NCBI RefSeq assembly: GCF_008831285.2
Contig: NC_045138.2
Span: 35,579,115-35,643,114, forward strand
Origin: Nymphaea colorata
Lineage: Eukaryota; Streptophyta; Magnoliopsida; Nymphaeales; Nymphaeaceae
Direction: 5' to 3'
DNA: 64,000 nucleotides
Shown here in pieces: positions 37,861 to 51,467 of the stretch. A program made the translations under genes and the position numbers. A model generated the notes under the pieces. That model saw only the letters and a list, made by a program, of their open reading frames with translations. It ran no database searches and was not told where the DNA came from. Position 1 is the first letter of the stretch. Every line of letters starts with the position of its first letter.

Positions 37861-40800
37861 TCACTGATTCACAGCTTCAACTGAAGCTGGAGACGCTCTG
37901 CTATTTGCATGATCATCAGCAGCACAATTAGTGTAAAGAAAGCGATCTTGTGTAATTTTTGACATGGCGGCGAACTCATTCAGAGAGAAACTTTTACTCC
38001 TAACCAACTTTGCCAGCTCCGGATGCATCTTTAGGGGCCTCTTTCCCTTTTGCAAGTTGTGAAATGCCCTGCAAATTGTTCAGAATGTAGTTATTCAAGT
38101 ACCCTTCGAAAGATAACCAAGCAGTTTCATTATGAAGCCAGGCTAACACCTGAACAGAAAGAAAAGACAGGACCGAAAGAAAAGACGCAGCATGAAGAGA
38201 AAGGGGTGAACAGCTTCCACTTGTACAACCTGCCACAATGGGCACAAACGCTTGTGAACTGATGCTAACCAGAAGACCAAAAACACAAGTCTAAGGCACA
38301 AACCCAATCCATTGGTTGAGGAACCACAAGAAACCAAACAGGAACATTACTGGACAACGGTTTTATTCTTTGAATTTCAACAAGCAACTAAGATAACAAT
38401 GTCATTCGACCAACACATTTGACTCAGAGATGAAGCGGGTCCTAGCAGAGTTCACATGAATAGGTTATGAAGAATTGAAGACTCGGTTCTTACCAACCTC
38501 ATTATGGGCCAGCACCAAGCAAACACCCTATGTGATCAGAAAATAAAGGCATGCATCAACTAGATTAAAAGGACTGAGTTAGTAAATTACCAATACTGTT
38601 CAAGGCCATACAAATTCCCTTTGCTATATAACTCAAGGGTCAGTTGCTCAAAATCATCGTACAAGTCTCCTCTGAACTTCTTCTCCAATCCATCACTGAA
38701 AATGGGCATTCCACCAGTAAAACAGGTCACATTAAGACAACCAAAAAAATTCTCAAGAAAGAGAAGTCGACATCAAAGTACTGTAATTCTCAAATATTGG
38801 ACAAAGTGGATTGCTGATTTCCAGTAGAGAAGCTTTATTGAAGGACCTGAAACAGATTTCATTGAGATCATACTACGAAAGCACTAACCACTGATGAATA
38901 TGGACTTGGAAAAGATGCAAGAATATGGAAAAGGGAGAGAAGGCCTCACATAATCTTCCTATGAGAGGTAGTGGAGCAATGAATTTAAGCTTTTTTTTTT
39001 GGGGAAAAACAAATGAAAACAGAAGGAGAAACTTAATACCTATAAAACTTCAAAAGGCACTCTAATCCATAACTATAATTAGCTGCTGAATCTTCAAGTG
39101 CCAACTTCCGGAAGTCATTGTACATAGAGCGATTAAAATGATATTGCAGAAAAAACGACCAAAATCTGTAGAGGCTGTTCATTTCCTGCGTTACAACTAA
39201 CATGTCAACTTTATGAAATTTCATTGATCCACCAAAATATTCTAAAATATAGTAAGAATGCTAATGCAATCTCTCATAAGTCATATGTTCAACACCAACA
39301 GGGACTAGTAAACATCAAGTAAATAGCAACTCATTCTGGAGTATGAAAAGCTCAAGTGAGAAACAGACAATTTCATTTAACCCAGAGATCAAGCAACACT
39401 GCAGTTATTGGACAACCAGAATCATATTGCAACGTTATTGTATTTTTTTTTTAACATAGCATTGTACCCAAAACTTGCTGTGCCCAAAATTTCACATCCT
39501 CTATGTATCTGTGTTATATATATGTATATATATATATATATATTCATTTCATTGTGTATTTAAGTATTTATTTGTTTATTTATTTCTTTGCATTTACACT
39601 CATATTTAAAATTGACTTCCTTAAAACTCATTAGCACCAGTGGGATTACCTGACAAATTATTACAAGACTTGCACCTTTCCGTATTTATGAAAGAACAAG
39701 ATCCACAACTATTGTTTTGACAAGACAAATCAAAGAATTTAGCATCAAGCCTAATCAAATTGCACGAAAAGGTTAGTAACTGGAAAATATCACTTGCCTT
39801 AATGTCAATTGAGACCTGTACATCTCTCAAACCATTTAAGCACTAAGTTTCATTTCACTACCTCAACTGACCCACTATGAAGTTCTGCATCCTTAGTCAT
39901 GCCACACAGGTACATTGGTGTCATAGATCAGTTTGAGGTCCTATTATGGTCTGTCTCCTTTGATTATTCAATAGTGCATTAAATTTTTCAAATTTTGCGC
40001 CCAAAAAATAGAACATCGAACTCAGTTGTGTAAACATCCAGCTCACCTACATAGCCTGACAACAGTTCAAGAACCCACTAAAAGTTAACCATTTACCCAG
40101 GTCAAGCATGACAAGTTGATAAGATGATGTTACGGTTTTATATTCAGTATTACATAAAATTCACGGTGCAGACTAAGCAGCAAGGATCACAGCCTACTGC
40201 AACTACAGTGTGTGCAAGGAAAACCAAGTCAGGTATCAATCTTCTATAAAAAGGGTTTGGTTGTAGAAACACCATTAACAATAAACATGACCAAGATATG
40301 GCGATGCATCTGACAATGCAAGTGTCAGCTTGTCACCATATAAATGCGAATAGCACATGCATCCTGTTACCATGTTTTGACAATGCATGGGATTTAAACA
40401 CAACAGTAACCTTTATACAATAAGCATAATCAACGAATCTGACCTCACTGCAACCAATCCCCATTCTCTTACGATCATTTAAGGAACACTTGTAGTACTC
40501 CAAATACCTAATCCAAACAACAGACAAGTGCATAAGATAATAACACTGACAAATCTGGAAACCTTCTTCTACTACTGTCTTCTTGTGGAACCAAAGCATA
40601 TCAGTTTGGAACTCAACTTACTTATGTTGCCTGAAACCACTTGCTTCAAGAAGTTGAGAATTTGGATGCTGAAAGAGAGCAAAGGGCTTTCTCATAGATT
40701 CAACGGAAGGGCTGCATCCAGAAATGACGCCAGTTTCAGGATCAGCACCAGGAGAAGCATTTTGTATTGAAAATGTCAAACCAGGTGAAAATTTCTAGCA

Positions 40801-43800
40801 AGTAAAATATTAAAACTAGTCATACTATTGTCACATATATTGTTCTTGGGATTTTGTCATTGAGGTTTTTCTCAGATATTAATCAAGAAGATTGTTTTTC
40901 ATGGAAAATTTTCATAAATTCAAAACTTTAACATACATATAAATGAAAATTACGAAAAGTCGAGTCTTCCATAATTTTCTAAAAAACTTCAACAAAGTTC
41001 AAAATAATTATTAAAATATTGAAAAGGCATCAAGAATTTTAAAATATATTAAAAAACATGTTTTTCTGAAAAAGGGGGGAAAGCAGAAAAATATTATATA
41101 ATGTGATATTTTCATTTTGGTATTTTTTTCAAATATCGTACTTTTCCTGTTTTATTTGTTTTGTGCTATTTTCCCACTTTTGGCATTTATTTGAGAAAAA
41201 CGGTAATATTGTGACAGTGGTTCAAAACTATAAACTAGAAAGACCATAAAACAGTGTTAACTGGAACAAAAAACACTCACCCACAGCTTTCAGGTGGAGT
41301 CATCCCAAAGAAAAATCCCACTAAGTTGCTTGGTGAACTTTCACACAAAAGACCATGTGGACCACAGTCAGAACCGTAACTATTAGAATTAGAAGGAAAT
41401 AGGAGCTGATCATACTGCAAATGGGTATCACACCTATCCTTGTTCCTCCTTTGAGCATTCAAATGGCTATTTTCAATGACATTGATTCCACTGAGAACTG
41501 CATTAGGCCTTGAAGACACTAATCCAGGAACAACGTTACAAGCTTCCAGATCTCTATCTTTGACATCTTCACTAGATATGCAATTTTGAGCACTATGAGC
41601 ACGCTCCTGCATACAACAAGTTCAGCAGATGGATTCTAGATTTATGACACACATAAGCACGCATTCCATATAGACGATAAAACGTCAGAATAAACCACTC
41701 CAATCTGTTCAGCCTCCTATGAGTTGACAGTAGATAGGAAAAAAAACAAGCAGATGCATCTTGAAGGATATTTAAATGTTAATCGCAGGAATAGATGCTA
41801 TTACTCATTTTTTGGCATTTATTTGAGAAAAATGGCAATATTTTGGGAGTGGTTCATGCCTATAAACTAGATAGATCACAATACAGTATTAACTGCAACA
41901 TCAGAAACCAACATTCTGGATGGTAGGCATTAGTAAAACCCTTAATCAGCAGAAAGTCAGAGACACTATAAAAGATACAGATCTTGTCCAAGAAAATGTT
42001 CAAAAAACACAACCATGGTTGCCCTTGTTAATCGATCTAGGACTGAAAACTAGCTGGATAACTGCAAGCAATTTCTTTGTCGGATTTAGTAGAGAATCTA
42101 GGGAAAAATTAGTGAGAAAACTCAAGTGATTACCGTGTCTCCATGGTTTCTATAAGTGTGTGACAATGTCAATAAAGCAGAATCAGCAAAGATCTCTATT
42201 TCCAATAACCAGAATGAATAAGCAATAGAACAATAAAGTAGTTCAGAAACACAATTCAGATAATAATCACTCAAAAACTGGCTTACCAGCAGCAGCAATT
42301 AACTTGCTATTTATCCGTCTATTGCTTTTCTAAAACTCTGCGAAGTCAGATAAATACTAACACCACATGACAGTAGCCAAAATGGAAAATTATGAGATTG
42401 TAGCAAATTAGATGTTAATAAAGGTTTAAGGAATTCTGACATTGAAAATCACTATTTGCATGTTTTCCAGCAGGACTAAACGAAGGTTCAAACTTCAATG
42501 GTCATACCTGAGACACAACTACAAGTTTTTGTATCTCGTGGTCATTGACATCCATATGATCATCGAATTCCTTATTCCTAAAGGAAGAAACAACAAAAAA
42601 TTGTAAATAACTAATATAAACAAGATAATACAATGAATCTTAAAAATATCATCACAGTGGTGCTAACTGTTAAATCACAAATGTGTGTAGCAATTTGTAA
42701 TAACCACAGTATCAGTAAATGTACAACTAGTTTTTCAAGCCAACCTGACTGCAACATAAAGTACCAAATACTGCACTATTCAACATTATTCCTCTCATTC
42801 CAGTGATTTTCAGCCACAAGCAACATACAGTTGCAACTCACAACCTATATGCAGTATGCACTGTATACTAGTCCAGCCAACATCTATTACAACGATGTCC
42901 TTGCTGGTCGATAAAAGTAAGTATCTTTAATAGAAGTATCTCTCACTTTGAAAAAATAATGTTTGGCCATCTACTCATTATCTCTCTTTTAAAAAAATAA
43001 TGTTTAGCCATATACCCATCATGAATCACCTACTTTGGATTTATTGAAGTGCCAGCATGGTGTCAACCAACACATAGTAACACAATTGTATGTCAAAGCT
43101 TGATTGACAAATCTTAATGACTGTGTGCTGTCACCTGCCTTCCCCTTATCCTGTTGCCTAAAAAGACAGAGAAAGAGAACTCACCTACAGAAAAATAAGA
43201 AAAAGTGCATATTAAACATGTATGTCTAGAGCTTGCGATGGCTTGCTTTGAGTGAACCACACTTTATACTGGTAGTTTTCCAGTTAATTATATTGGAAAC
43301 ACTTTTAAGATCCAACTGCCTCATGCAAAGTTGGTCATGAAGATTTTGTGCAACATGTGGTTGCGTTTTAAGGTGCTTAAAATCTCTATACACATCAAAA
43401 CCTTCCCACCGAAGACAAATCTTCAACTATGGAATCACATCTGCAAACCTTGAAGGATATCAATCATACATACACATAAATACAAGAATGTATATATATA
43501 TATACATATATATATATATAGACAAGATTGCTAGTAAATCCAGAAATATAATAATAAATTGTAGGTAGATGTTGGTATATGTGTGAGTTACGTAATGCAG
43601 TGAAACTTGCACATGTATATTATGGAGATGATACATAAGTAATTAAGCACAGGAGCACTTATAACAAACAGTATACAATGTGGATCTGTAGTAAGCAAAT
43701 ATTCTGCTTATCTGCAAGTACATGCAGAGAGACTAGCTCATATGCCCCCCATTGGGCATGAAGGGGTTGCAAATACATTGTACTCGTATAATATGGAGCA

Positions 43801-46800
43801 TTGACCACAACGACATCACAAACTACCAAAACCCGTTGCCATATAAAGTATGGATTTGCAAAATCTTGAAGGCATTTAGACATGTGCATCTGTGTGTGTC
43901 TCTCTCTCTCTCTGTGAGAGAGAGAGAGAGAGGGAGAGACCCAATTGCACTTCCATTGGCAGGACTTCATAAACAAGAAGCAATTTATTCAACAGATTTT
44001 AGCAGACACTTGATGATGCCTTTTTTCCTTTTCCTAAATACAAACTTACCTTCCAGTAGATGAAATATGATCCACTCTATCAGTATACTCTAATGGAAGC
44101 TCTTCATCAAGCAGGGGAGGGCCACAGTCCCCATTAGAAATTGAAGGCGCAGCTACAAAAGCATCACCCGCTGATTCTGGTTGACCCAAGGAATTGACAA
44201 AGCTTTTCTTTGTAGAATAACCAGAAAGAACGCTGTCCTTTGGACGGTCACTCGATTCATCAAAAATCACAACGTCAATGACATTGTTTGCTCCTAAATC
44301 CAATGGTTCACTTGTCAAGTTTTCAATATGTGTCCTTTTTCCAGCTGGCATTACTTTTTCAACCTCATTTTCAGAAGAGCCTGCAGATGCAGTACCAATT
44401 TCAGAGGCATGCTCCAATTGGATGCCTTCTTCTTGAGAACTTATCAAAGTGCCATGATGATTGCAGGAAGGAACAATAATCCCATGATGACATTTTAGAA
44501 CACCTTCAGCCATCTCAAACATGCCATTTGAATCATCAGATGCTGTATAATGTTTTGCAATCTCTTCAATGGCCTCCAGACATTTTTCCGTGCCACTGGA
44601 TGCTCTTCTAATAGTATCATCACCTTGTGAAGCATGTGAAGAGACCAGAAACACATCATCTGGCAAGGGACCAAGAAATTTGTCCCAGTCTTTGCTTTTC
44701 CTCATCATATTCCCCTATCAAGAAGACCAAATTATTCAAGCAGAAGAGAACAGAGAACACGAAAAGTAAAAGGCACCTCAGAAATACAATTTTAACTGCC
44801 AAATAGGCAAATAATCAAAATAAAAGCATCAAAAGTTTTAGATGTCTCACTCGTAATTCAACTTGACTTGAATCCTTGAGTGCATCAATGACTACTTCAA
44901 TATCTTCTGTCATGGCTAGAACCTGAAGCAGATGATAAATTCCAAATAACTAAGTGCTTGATACGTGTAAAAGGTCTATGTTAATGCCCTATCTGATGCT
45001 AACTAAACAAAGATGCTTAAGTAAGCAAAAAAAATGCATATACTATGGGGTTGTGAGTCTGGATTTATTGTGGGCAGAAGGAACATGCAATAGTAAAATA
45101 ATGAGAGACAAACCCGTCTAAAGCCAGCAATTAATTTTATAGAGATCCACCCTTCTTCATCAATTACACTGCGCATAAACCTGTCTTTACACAAATTTTC
45201 CGCACTGAAGAGATAATTCATATTAGTTCACAACTCAGACAGCAGAGACTATCACTCGTAAAGAGAGGTACCCAAAGCACCGGTTCTGGTCTAGCACTTA
45301 AACGTAGTATCATAAAGACTGAGATTTCAGGGAAGAAATTAACCTGAAATAGTATTCTATCTGTTTGACTATCCGAGTTTTCAACTCCTGCAAATCAGTC
45401 GACTGGGAGATAACTTCAGATGCCAAAAGAGATGATTGCGGAGGTGATGAGAAAGGAACTGGCATTTGGGGAGAAGGCAGATTCGGTTGGGCAAAATGGT
45501 GTGCACTGCTAGCATGTTCATAAGGTGGTGGTGCAACATGGAAGATTGAAGCTGCATTGAATGGTCACTGTACCAGATCAGGTAAAGAAGAAAGGAGACA
45601 AAAGCAAAAAATAATTTTATGAAAAGTACTTTGTTAGCATAAAAAAAAATAGTAAACATCACTCCAGGTATACAATAAAAATATAAAACATTAAGGACAG
45701 AAAATGCCTTTACCAGGAGCTGTATTCATAAATGCCTGAGGTGGACCAAAAAAGCGGGGATGCTGACCAGGAAAAGTTGGACCAGCATGCTGTGGCATGT
45801 TACTGGGAATATATGGCCATTGGTGATGCCATGGATGATTATACCGGCCAATAGGCTTCTGAGATAAAAGCTTTCTGTTATAAAAATTGCTCCTGCAAGA
45901 GTTTGAATTACCTCGAATTGGTCTCTGAATGTTACCGTGGATATCAGCACCAATTCCTGCTGCATGTGGATTGAAGGGTCTCATGGGCATACGATATCCA
46001 GGTCTACAAAAGGTAGCATCTGAAGGAAACATCTGACTGGGGTTAGCTGGGAATGTGTAATCTTGAGCTGCTGAATGTGGAGGATACATGGGCATTTGAG
46101 GAAATGGTAGAATATATGAAGGAGAACGATGCATAGGATAAACTGGAGCAATGCCATTTGCAGGATAATACCGCCTTGGACCTGACTTATGGTGCATATG
46201 AGTTTGTCTATGAGAACGTGTAGCATCTCCATGACCATTCAATTTTTGTTCATGAATTGATCCCTGGAAATAATGAGGAAGAGACAGCAACAGCTTTAAA
46301 GTTTAAATAAACTGACAACTCAAGCCAAAAGAAAACAACAATTACAAAAGAACAGCCATGGAACACCTTAGTAACATTTTTCATCTCAAGTGGCTCTCTC
46401 AGATTATACTAATTTGATCACGCATGCAGTGGGAACCAGGTCATAGTAGCTACTATACAAAAGCAGGATAGAGAAGCATGACGATCCGGCTAAAATTAGT
46501 AAACATGCTAGAGTATATTGTAGCAAAAGGCTGCATTGCAATTTTCAACCTAAAGGAGAGAAACAAAATGTAAAGGAATGTGCTTCAAGGCATTCCATAT
46601 CCTATAGATCCAAGCCCTGTGGAACTCAAGTTTGACAGTCACACGATTGCATGTACAAACTCAAGCACGCACACCGATATATATATACACTTAAAGAGAT
46701 CAACCACTCATAGTATATAACCTATTCAAAGCAGATCTCGTCGTTCGTACAAGATGCACAGCGCTACAAAAGCCAGTGCTTGACAAACTTCTTTTTTTGT

Positions 46801-47916
46801 TTTCATGATTGATCTCTATTTGTTCGTGTTTCCCTTCAGAAAATCCTAGCCTACCGTATGAAATTTTGTTTAATTGCAGCATTTTAATCCTATCGAATCC
46901 AACTTTCAGGTAAGAGAAAGAAGGGCAGAAAAGGACGCCTATAAATAATTATGGCATGGAAAATGCACCTAAAAACGCCAAAAAGTGCGCTGATGTGCTC
47001 TCGTCAGTGCAGGTATAAAGAACCCATCGACATATCCTTGTGACGTAGCTTCCAAAACTATATAAAGAAACACCAAGCTTATTTAATTTGTCCGCTCCAG
47101 GTATACCAGTTGCCTATCGGGTTTTACTGTTTCAATGAAATAGATGAGTTACACAATGGAGCTTCCAATTAGTCTGGAGAACGCAAACACTTGAAAAATA
47201 CGAGAACATCGATCCCACCTACTTTCTTTAGATAAATTACGTGTGCTTTTTAATTGCAGGGAAGTACGTTTCTTGCATATGAAATTCTTAACACACTCCA
47301 ACAGCTGCTCCAAAAATCATAGCGCGAGACGTTCTTTATGATCCAGGGCATGAGTTGCTCGCTACAGACCCTGCTTTTCTAACCAGAGAAGCAAAACCAA
47401 AAGAACACGAAAAGCAACAACGTAGATGAAGATACGTTTCTCTACACATTATGTTTCTGAAGATGAAAACTGTAAAGAAATTCTTAAATAAACAAACAAA
47501 CAGGACGAAGAAAGCGTGCACAAGTCAAAAAAACGGATCAAGCCAACCTCCACAGACTGAAACTGCTCTTCTTGCTGCGGTGGCGGTGGCGGAGGCGGAG
47601 GTGCAGGACAAACCTCTCCCCCGCTACCACAATCTGGCCCTGCGTCTGCATGATTCGCGGCGAGCGGAGGCCACGACTCTGCCCCCATTACAGCACAAAC
47701 TACGTTCCCGTTTGTCGCCGGCCTTTTCCACGCGCTCGGCCTCTCGACCTCGCCCTCGCCCTCCGCACGGCCAACGCTATCCACCCGGCTATCTCCACTT
47801 GCGTCGATCCTGACGGAGGCCTCGAACTCCTCTGAGAGGCCGGCCGCATTCGCAGCCTCCGCCGGCGGGTTCAGAGGGCACGAAACCGCAGCAACGGCAA
47901 CGGAGCCGCACTCCAT
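37861..47916 (-). CDS. LARP1: La-related protein 1 (LARP1-type), La motif plus DM15 repeats
   Basis: Thirteen minus-strand exons close to 987 residues: 47548-47916, 45714-46263, 45344-45551, 45114-45204, 44851-44922, 44050-44714, 42508-42577, 41281-41606, 40622-40711, 40444-40507, 39040-39185, 38591-38695, 37861-38068. The N-terminus has the plant LARP1 block [10 protein letters not shown] and [10 protein letters not shown], then a Pro run. Exon 2 is Pro/His/Tyr-rich and probably disordered. The La motif is at about 355-440 ([38 protein letters not shown]). The DM15 repeats are at about 795-935 ([61 protein letters not shown]). In plants LARP1 works in the cytoplasm on mRNA stability and on TOR-dependent translation of TOP-type mRNAs; in animals the DM15 region binds the cap and 5' TOP. 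The acceptor of exon 9 is the weakest site. Extra exons between 46263 and 47548 are possible. Confidence 0.9.
39515..39543. repeat. (AT)n microsatellite in a LARP1 intron
   Basis: TA repeat interrupted by one G, in the intron between the exons at 38591-38695 and 39040-39185. It is followed by a TTTATTTA-type stretch. Confidence 0.85.
43491..43520. repeat. (AT)n microsatellite in a LARP1 intron
   Basis: TA repeat with one C interruption, in the same 1.5-kb intron as the TC/AG inverted repeat at 43899. Confidence 0.85.
43899..43935. repeat. (TC)n-TGTG-(AG)n inverted repeat in a LARP1 intron
   Basis: A TC run is followed by TGTG and then an AG run of similar length, so the arms are mutually complementary and could fold into a hairpin with a 4-nt loop. 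It lies about 115 nt beyond the donor of LARP1 exon 6. Confidence 0.9.
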
Positions 47917-48779
47917 TGCCGGAAAAAGCAGGAAACAGACCAGCAGCCGGCTTGAGCCGCGCTACTCTTCCACCCGATCCCTTCTCCTCTCCTCTTCTCC
48001 TCTCCCTCCTACGACTACGAGAAGGCTGGAATGGCAGCGGATAAAAAATCGCTGCTTTTATATTCACGTCCCTACTGAGATTAGGTTTACGATGGAATCA
48101 GCTGATGGATGACCGAAAAACTAAGGGCACAGGGAAGACAAATGTGAGTCTCTTGAAAGCAAGGGCCTCTCGATCTCATCATCCCGCGTGACTGAGGGTT
48201 TTTCCTTGATCCCGCGTGGGCCCTAGCTTGCACTTTGCATATATTAAATATATGCTCTTCGATGAGTCGGCCGGTAGTTTATACAAATCACGCTTTCTTT
48301 TTCTACAAATTTTACGAAGTGAGAAAACATATTTCGTTTTTATCTATCTTTTCTTCAAATAATTGTAAAATAAACTTCATCCGATATGCCTTTTCTCGAT
48401 AAATCTTTGGAATAACTAAATTGAAATAAACCATTTTGATGGCGATGCAATAAAGAATATACGAATTTTAAAAAATGATAACCAAGCATTAGAGAAAATG
48501 CACGTTTTTTACTTGTTTTTTCCATGCCATGAAAATGGTCATTTGTGGAATATAACAGATTGTCTGTTGAGCACCTAACATGATACGATGTGGAACTGGT
48601 GAACACGATGAGTCTGACCCAAACGTATCATTTAAACAAATGGTTTGCTGTAAATATCTGAAATTGTCCCTTTGGTCGGGCAGTGGAACATGGGTTCTAC
48701 TTCTCGTGTTGGCCAGGCCCCACACCAAATCAGGTTGGCCCCAAATTTTAAAATTATTTTTACATATTTTATTTTATTA

Positions 48780-48799
48780 AATATATATATATATATATA
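48780..48799. repeat. (AT)n microsatellite
   Basis: Short AT repeat between LARP1 and the first UBA2 gene. Confidence 0.85.
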
Positions 48800-50064
48800 A
48801 ATAATTCAACCAATGCCAACCCCTACTTCAAGTATTTCTTGTACCGTAAAGATTATTAAATACATAAATATTCAACCAGCCACAATTATCTGCTGCATAA
48901 CATTGTAATTTTAATCATTGACGTTTTTTTGTGGTTTATTGAACCATGCATATTTTATTTGCATACATATGTTTTTCCACTCGTATTGTTAAACCTCGTG
49001 CACTTGATGCATTTTCCGTTTTTTGCTGTGTTTTTTTATAATTGGTTATATATTATAGGCCCTTAATGTCATATTGTATGTAGAGTCGAGCTCAATTCGA
49101 ACTCACTTGGTAAAACTCAACTCAAACTAGTTTGACTCTTTAATGAATGAGTTTAGTTAAAGACAAAAAAATGAAACCACTTAATTTAAGGAGTTGAGCT
49201 CCCCTATAATAGTAAAGTCGGTGAAAAGCAAATCCACCTGATCGAAGACACGCATTAGTGGTACTATTTCATTGTCGACAAATATCGTTCACCCGTAAAT
49301 TTTATTTAATAGCATGTGTGTGTGGTGTGCACCGTATACAAAAACCCATCACCCTTAACGGGCTAACGAATGATCGACCAACGCAAGTAACTCATCAAGT
49401 TTTTTCCACAAGACAACGGCAACTCAGCAAAACCGCTGGAAATGCTGCCATTGCATATGAATGCTGTAATTATCATTCTACACGTCTATCCCAAGAGGGA
49501 TGGTTGTATATATAATGATTTTTAATAACAATTTATATATCGACGTGCTATCGAATTTTAAGATATTTTGCACATGATACAACAATAGACGTGTAATTGG
49601 ATGCATAAACAAATTACCCCGCTTCATCATATAAAAATGTATAAGTAGTATATGCAATTGGAACTTTTTTTATATTTAAATTCAATGGCCCATATGATTG
49701 CCATGAAATATAGTTTATAAGTGCTTGTTGTCCCTTTGATACTTTCATAGAGACGGCAGCTTATCACGGTCGCTTCATCATCGAACTGTAGTTCTGTATG
49801 CAAAGACAACCAAAATTTGGTCGGACATAAAGAAGCATTTTTTATTATAAAATTTTAACAGAAAAGCCCAACTTGAAATGATCCGAAAAAAAAAAAAAGC
49901 CGATAGATTTGCCAATCATCACAATGGAAGGAAGGACGAATATGTCATTCGACGATAAAAGCGGGACAAAAAAGTTATTGTTCCAGAAGATTCTGAAGGG
50001 CAAACTAGTCAAATAAAGGGCCATCGAGCCCCAGGGCCGTACCCTCGCCCGCGAGAGAAATCGT

Positions 50065-50072
50065 AACCCTAA
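50065..50072 (+). promoter_or_regulatory. Telo-box-like motif before the first UBA2 gene
   Basis: AACCCTAA, 67 bp upstream of the start codon and just ahead of a CT-rich stretch typical of plant 5' leaders. The motif is seen; the role is inferred. Confidence 0.4.
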
Positions 50073-50138
50073 TTTCTCTTGCTCTCTCGTCCCTCGCTTT
50101 TCTCCCTCTCTTTCTCTGCCGCATCTCTCTCTCCCGCC

Positions 50139-51467
50139 ATGGCCAAGAAGCGAAAGGCAGAACCCAAGCCCGAGCCAGAGCCCGAGGAGCCAACTCCCGT
50201 TGAAGAAGCACCCCCTGCCGATGCCGAGATGGTCGAAAACGCAGGCGCTGGTGACGCGGACACCCAGGGCACCCAGGACAGCGTTGCGGAGGAGGACGGC
50301 GAGGATGAATCCGACGAGGAGGATGGCGAGGAGGCACTCCAGAAGCTCCTGGAGCCCTTCGGCAAGGATCAGCTCGTCGAGCTACTCGTTGAATCGGCCC
50401 TCAAGTACGCCGACGTTCTCGACCGTATAAACGTGGTAGCCGACGTTGATCCCGCCCATAGGAAGATCTTCGTCCATGGCCTCGGCTGGGATACCACCGC
50501 CGAGACCCTGAAGAACGCGTTCAAGAAGTACGGGGAGATCGAGGACTGCAACGCCGTCACCGATAAGATCTCCGGCAAGTCGAAAGGATATGGGTTTATC
50601 CTCTTCAAGCACCGTAGCGGCGCTCGGAAGGCGCTGAAGGAACCGCAGAAGAAGATTGGCAACCGGATGACTGCCTGCCAGCTCGCCTCTGCTGGGCCGG
50701 TGCCGGCGACGCCACCGGTCTCTGAGTACACGCAAAGGAAGATCTATGTTAGCAACGTCTCGGCGGATATCGATCCGCAGAAGCTGCTACAGTTTTTCAA
50801 CAAGTACGGAGAAATCGTAGAGGGACCGCTTGGCTTGGACAAACAGACTGGAAAGCCTAAGGGTTTCACACTTTTCGTTTACAAAACGATCGAGAGCGCT
50901 AAGAAAGCGCTCGAGGACCCGCATAAGAACTTCGAGGGGCATATCCTGCACTGCCAGAAGGCGATCGACGGGCCAAAACCGCCGAAGGTGCATCACCACA
51001 ACCTGCCACCGAGCCATCAAGGTTTTCACAGGAACGAGAGTGCTGGCGGAGGATTTGGTCACGGAATCGGGAATTTGGGAAGCAGTGGTTCTGGTGGTAA
51101 CCCTCTGATGTCTGGTGGGTTGGGGTTTAATCAGGCGGCTGCTGCTCCCGCGACTCTCAATCCAGCACTGGGTCAGGCTTTGACAGCGCTTTTGGCCACC
51201 CAGGGTGCTGGTCTTGGCTTGACGAATGTTCTAGCTTCGTTGAATCCGGCCCTCAACCCGAACCTGTCTTCCGCTGTCAATCAGACTGTCCCGTCTCCAT
51301 TGGCGAGCAGTGCTCCACATGGCGGAGTGGGAGGGTTTGGTAATCAGCCAGGAGGTAATGCTAACCTGTACGGGAATCAGGCTGCTCTACCGTATCAAAA
51401 CTCTGGTGGAAGGTCACAACAAGCTGGAGGCCCTATGGGTGGTGTGCCGCCGTATTTGGGGCATTAG
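50139..51467 (+). CDS. UBP1-associated protein 2 (UBA2)-like RNA-binding protein, copy 1
   Basis: Intronless coding region of 442 residues. UBA2 proteins are nuclear heteroribonucleoproteins that bind U-rich 3' UTR RNA and work with UBP1; in Arabidopsis they are linked to ABA, wounding and senescence responses. The sequence starts MAKKRKAE, a likely nuclear localisation signal, followed by an acidic Glu/Asp/Pro region to about residue 65. The family motif LLEPFGKDQLVELL is at about 70-83. RRM1 is at about 109-184 (RNP2 KIFVHGL, RNP1 KSKGYGFILF) and RRM2 at about 201-275 (RNP2 KIYVSNV, RNP1 KPKGFTLFVY). The Gly/Asn/Ala-rich tail ends GGVPPYLGH. The frame is open 20 codons upstream, but MAKKRK matches the paralogue and is the better start. 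The TAG stop is followed directly by GTAC, a possible splice donor. Confidence 0.95.
   Translation: MAKKRKAEPKPEPEPEEPTPVEEAPPADAEMVENAGAGDADTQGTQDSVAEEDGEDESDEEDGEEALQKLLEPFGKDQLVELLVESALKYADVLDRINVVADVDPAHRKIFVHGLGWDTTAETLKNAFKKYGEIEDCNAVTDKISGKSKGYGFILFKHRSGARKALKEPQKKIGNRMTACQLASAGPVPATPPVSEYTQRKIYVSNVSADIDPQKLLQFFNKYGEIVEGPLGLDKQTGKPKGFTLFVYKTIESAKKALEDPHKNFEGHILHCQKAIDGPKPPKVHHHNLPPSHQGFHRNESAGGGFGHGIGNLGSSGSGGNPLMSGGLGFNQAAAAPATLNPALGQALTALLATQGAGLGLTNVLASLNPALNPNLSSAVNQTVPSPLASSAPHGGVGGFGNQPGGNANLYGNQAALPYQNSGGRSQQAGGPMGGVPPYLGH

Larger units (their letters stand above)
47917..50138. other. Divergent intergenic region between LARP1 and the first UBA2 gene
   Basis: Promoters of both genes should lie here. 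The LARP1 side (47917-48070) is GC-rich with CT-rich runs on the plus strand. The middle is AT-rich with an (AT)n run at 48780-48799. The UBA2 side holds a telo-box-like motif and a CT-rich leader. I see no further gene. Confidence 0.6.

Noticed and set aside
38000-38245. Open frame [20 protein letters not shown] near the LARP1 3' end
   Set aside because: It lies in the last intron. The LARP1 family sequence continues through the other frame ([18 protein letters not shown]) after the acceptor at 38068.
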